The notes below the pieces were generated by a model that worked only from the letters and a program-made list of their open reading frames with translations, was not told the origin of the DNA and ran no database searches. Of a stretch of DNA of 64,000 nt, positions 61,333-64,000 are shown one piece after another. Position numbers and translations under genes: made by a program. Positions within the stretch are counted from its first letter, which is position 1. Every line of letters starts with the position of its first letter. Where the stretch lies: contig NC_030385.2 in NCBI RefSeq assembly GCF_001625215.2, positions 1,419,135 through 1,483,134 on the forward strand, read 5' to 3'. The stretch comes from Daucus carota subsp. sativus (Eukaryota; Streptophyta; Magnoliopsida; Apiales; Apiaceae).

Positions 61333-62988
61333 ATGGGAACTCCGGGCCTAGGGCTGGAGATAACGGAGCTGAGGCTGGGACTTCCATGCATGGGGGGCAA
61401 AAGCAAGGCGGCTGAGAAAAAGAGAGCGTTTTGGGAGATTGATGGAGAAGAAGATGGATCTAGTAGTACTACTACCGAAGAAAAAACGCAGAAGGTTGAG
61501 AGTGGTGGTAAAGGGAGTGGTAATCAAGTTGTTGTTGGGTGGCCACCGGTGTGTTCTTATAGAAGGAAGAACAGTTTCAATGGCCGCGAGAAAGGCTCGA
61601 AGACGTACGTGAAAGTGAGCATGGACGGGGCGCCTATACTGCGTAAGATCGATTTGGGGCCTTTTGGGGAGTATTCTGAGCTGACCAGGGCTCTTCAGAA
61701 GCTCTTCCACAGCTTTGACCACAGTGAGGCTGGTAATCATCTATACTTTGTGATTATTTATGTAATATGCGTTGCAACAAAACCGACCGGCTAAAATCGA
61801 CCGACGAGTACGGTCCTCGTTTCTTGAGTAGTGCATGTCTCCATGCACGTACACTCACGGAAACAGTTTAATTACCCTAGAGTTTCATGTATAAATTAAT
61901 GTATAGATGATTAGAAATCCAGATCCAATATACAGAGTTCAATACTTCAACTAATATTATAAGAAATTTAATTGTGGATATAATGCTGGACAAATTTGTC
62001 TCCCAAAAGTACAGTTTATGTGTTGGAGGGAATCGAACTTTGATCTCGTGTAAAACGTGTCTGGAACAAGTTCCTCTCCTAACAAATCATGTGTCTGAGA
62101 AAAATAATATATGCGAAACTTTGAGAAACACAAGTCAAAATGGTGCTAATGAAACAAGAGGTCATTAGTATAGCTATACTTTTCATATTAGTTCATGCAT
62201 TTTAGGCTCTAATTATTTAATTAAGATCCCAGTTTAGCTAGCCCCTGGCTTAACTTGAAATGAATACAAACGATAAGGTAGTTAGAGGTATAGGACTATA
62301 GGATAATCTTTAATTTCTGTCTGTTGGATAAATCTTTTGATATCTATAATTTATTAGGTATTAAAATAATTAATAGAATAATAGAATAATATAAATTATC
62401 TTCTAAATGACATATATATTTTTTTTAAATTTAAATTTTCAGAAAAAAGTAACAAAATTAATATTTTCAACTTCCTACCTTGTTATGTCTTGACTTGCAA
62501 ATTTAATAGGTCACGAGTATTTAATAGTTTTTTCTTATTTTTTTGGTATGGCAGGTGAGAAATTGAAGGATGCTGAGAATAATGAATACGTTACTATTTA
62601 TGAAGACAAAGATGGGGACTGGATGCTTGTCGGGGATGTTCCCTGGGAGTAAGTATTACTCATAATTTTCTCACCTGCAAACCTACTAAATTAAATTTAT
62701 AATTGTCCATTTGTCCGTTCATTCCGAAAATTATAATTATTAAATTATATATATGATATATATGATAATCGGAAATTTTATTATAAATTTGCTTAGTGAG
62801 AAAAAAATGTAGTGAATAAAGCAACTAATTGAATAAACTGATAATATACCTAGTTCTTAATATAATTTGTTTTGTAAAATTTAATTAACTGTTTTTCATG
62901 TGTATTAAACAGGATGTTTACCGAATCATGCAAGAGATTAAGGATTATGAAGAATGCCGACGCTAAGGGCATTGGACTCCATGTTTAG
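61333..62988 (+). CDS. IAA15: Aux/IAA auxin co-repressor, IAA15-like
   Basis: Three coding exons: 61333-61732, 62555-62648, 62913-62988; 189 aa. Domain I has TELRLGLP (11-18), an LxLxL EAR motif that recruits TOPLESS co-repressors. Domain II holds the degron GWPPV (69-73), which binds the TIR1/AFB receptors when auxin is present and leads to degradation. A Lys/Arg element (SYRRKN) follows. Domains III and IV form the PB1 interaction domain, with [17 protein letters not shown], then [20 protein letters not shown] and CKRLRIM. The protein ends [10 protein letters not shown]. It represses ARF transcription factors in the nucleus. The subfamily name rests on length and on the inferred synteny with Arabidopsis IAA15; IAA14/16-type names are possible. 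If intron 1 is kept, translation stops at 61794 and domain IV is lost. Confidence 0.93.
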
Positions 62989-64000
62989 AGCTTCTGAAGC
63001 GAACCATGGGGGTTTTGCATCAGTTAATTAATTTTGTTTTATTGATATATGTAATGCTTAATCAACAATACTCAAGTATTCTACAGATTTTTTTTTTGTT
63101 TGATTGCAAACTTGACCAATATCACAATTAAGTTGTTGTATCTTTAATTCTTTTTTTTTTTTTATCATGATTTGTTCTATGAGTTAGTTACTTGATTGGA
63201 AGCTTGATCATGAAGTGCTTGTTTTGGTAACTAGATGCAGGGTTTTTTTTTTCTTTTTCTGATACAAAAGGGTGTTTATACTTTTTGTGACCCATTTTGT
63301 GAAATATAGAAATATTCACAAAAAGAAGTAATAAATTAAAGAAACTAAGTTTTTTCTTTGCAATTTCTATTTTTACTTTTTTTAGCAACACCAAGTTTGT
63401 TTATAATTAAATTATTAAATATTCTAACTGAAACTATCCAACACTCAAATAATTTATAAGTCTTATATATATATCAACCAAACATTTTATAACTTATAAA
63501 CCATAACCTATAATCTTTTTTAGATTTAACCTAGCGATCATGTAAAATGTTCAAAAATAATAATAAATCATTGTCAAGATTAATAGTTCTAAGTAAACAG
63601 GGTTAATCAATTAAGCAATAATCTCTTTTTATAATAATAAAATAAAATTCCTCACATTTAGTAGCATGCATTTGATCTATATATCTTACTGTAACAAAAG
63701 AGTTTATGATCATTTGAATAAATTAAGGTTTTTTAAACACCGAACCCACAGTTTCTCATTCATTTTATTTATCGGAAGTTAATTATTTGAATCTTATACA
63801 CACCTTGGGTACGTATAATATACTGCATGTGTGACCAGATAGATAAATAATATTTCAGTTAATTAACAACCTCTAGTTCAACCGAACCCAAATCACACGT
63901 TCACTTGATCTGCTGGTACATGAACTGAATTTAAGCTAATACTATACTGCAGGTTAATTAATTATAGTATTGTAATAAGATTATATTAGAGACTAAAAAT
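62989..64000. other. 3' UTR of Aux/IAA gene and downstream flank
   Basis: The 3' UTR probably fills the first 200-300 bases. The rest is AT-rich with poly-T runs at about 63090 and 63150, and I see no further gene. Confidence 0.45.

Noticed and set aside
1-64000. CRISPR arrays, operons, tRNA or rRNA genes
   Set aside because: No regularly spaced short repeats, no prokaryotic gene layout and no recognisable tRNA or rRNA sequence were seen.

Overview
The window is nuclear DNA from a flowering plant, almost certainly a core eudicot. It is AT-rich, with short exons split by long T-rich GT-AG introns, plant-type gene families (Aux/IAA, thionin-like, plant XRCC1), Stowaway-, hAT- and Mutator-type elements and a Ty1-copia retrotransposon. 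I cannot fix the species; an asterid such as an Apiaceae member is a guess. Exon boundaries below were read by eye from splice sites, reading-frame phase and protein similarity. In every multi-exon gene the exon phases sum to an intact frame.

Layout: (1) a thionin-like secreted Cys-rich protein gene (minus, 298-820); (2) a CASC3/Barentsz-type exon-junction-complex gene (plus, 2400-8058); (3) an intergenic stretch with a T21G24 tract and a decayed hAT element; (4) a membrane-anchored GT4-type glycosyltransferase gene (plus, 11876-16217); (5) a hAT MITE, then plant XRCC1 (plus, 18072-21227); (6) convergent to it, a 15-exon SUPPRESSOR OF ABI3-5/RBM5-type splicing factor (minus, 22980-31993) with a Mutator-like element in intron 7; (7) a Ty1-copia element (33056-38372) with two identical LTRs, inserted about 180 bp upstream of the splicing-factor promoter; (8) NAA15, the auxiliary subunit of NatA (plus, 26 exons, 41909-55333), whose introns hold several MITEs; (9) two Mutator-type inverted-repeat elements with exact 9-bp target duplications; (10) an Aux/IAA repressor gene of the IAA15 kind (plus, 61333-62988).

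The genes are mostly independent housekeeping or regulatory loci: mRNA fate (CASC3, SUA), DNA repair (XRCC1), N-terminal acetylation (NAA15), auxin response (Aux/IAA), secretory-pathway glycosylation (GT4) and defence-type secretion (thionin-like). From memory, XRCC1, NAA15 and IAA15 also lie close together on Arabidopsis chromosome 1 (At1g80420, At1g80410, At1g80390), so the window probably keeps an old syntenic block, with SUA placed inside it. I found no convincing new multi-gene system. The points most worth a second look are the recent copia insertion next to the SUA promoter, two GC-AG introns, and the exact-TSD inverted-repeat elements.
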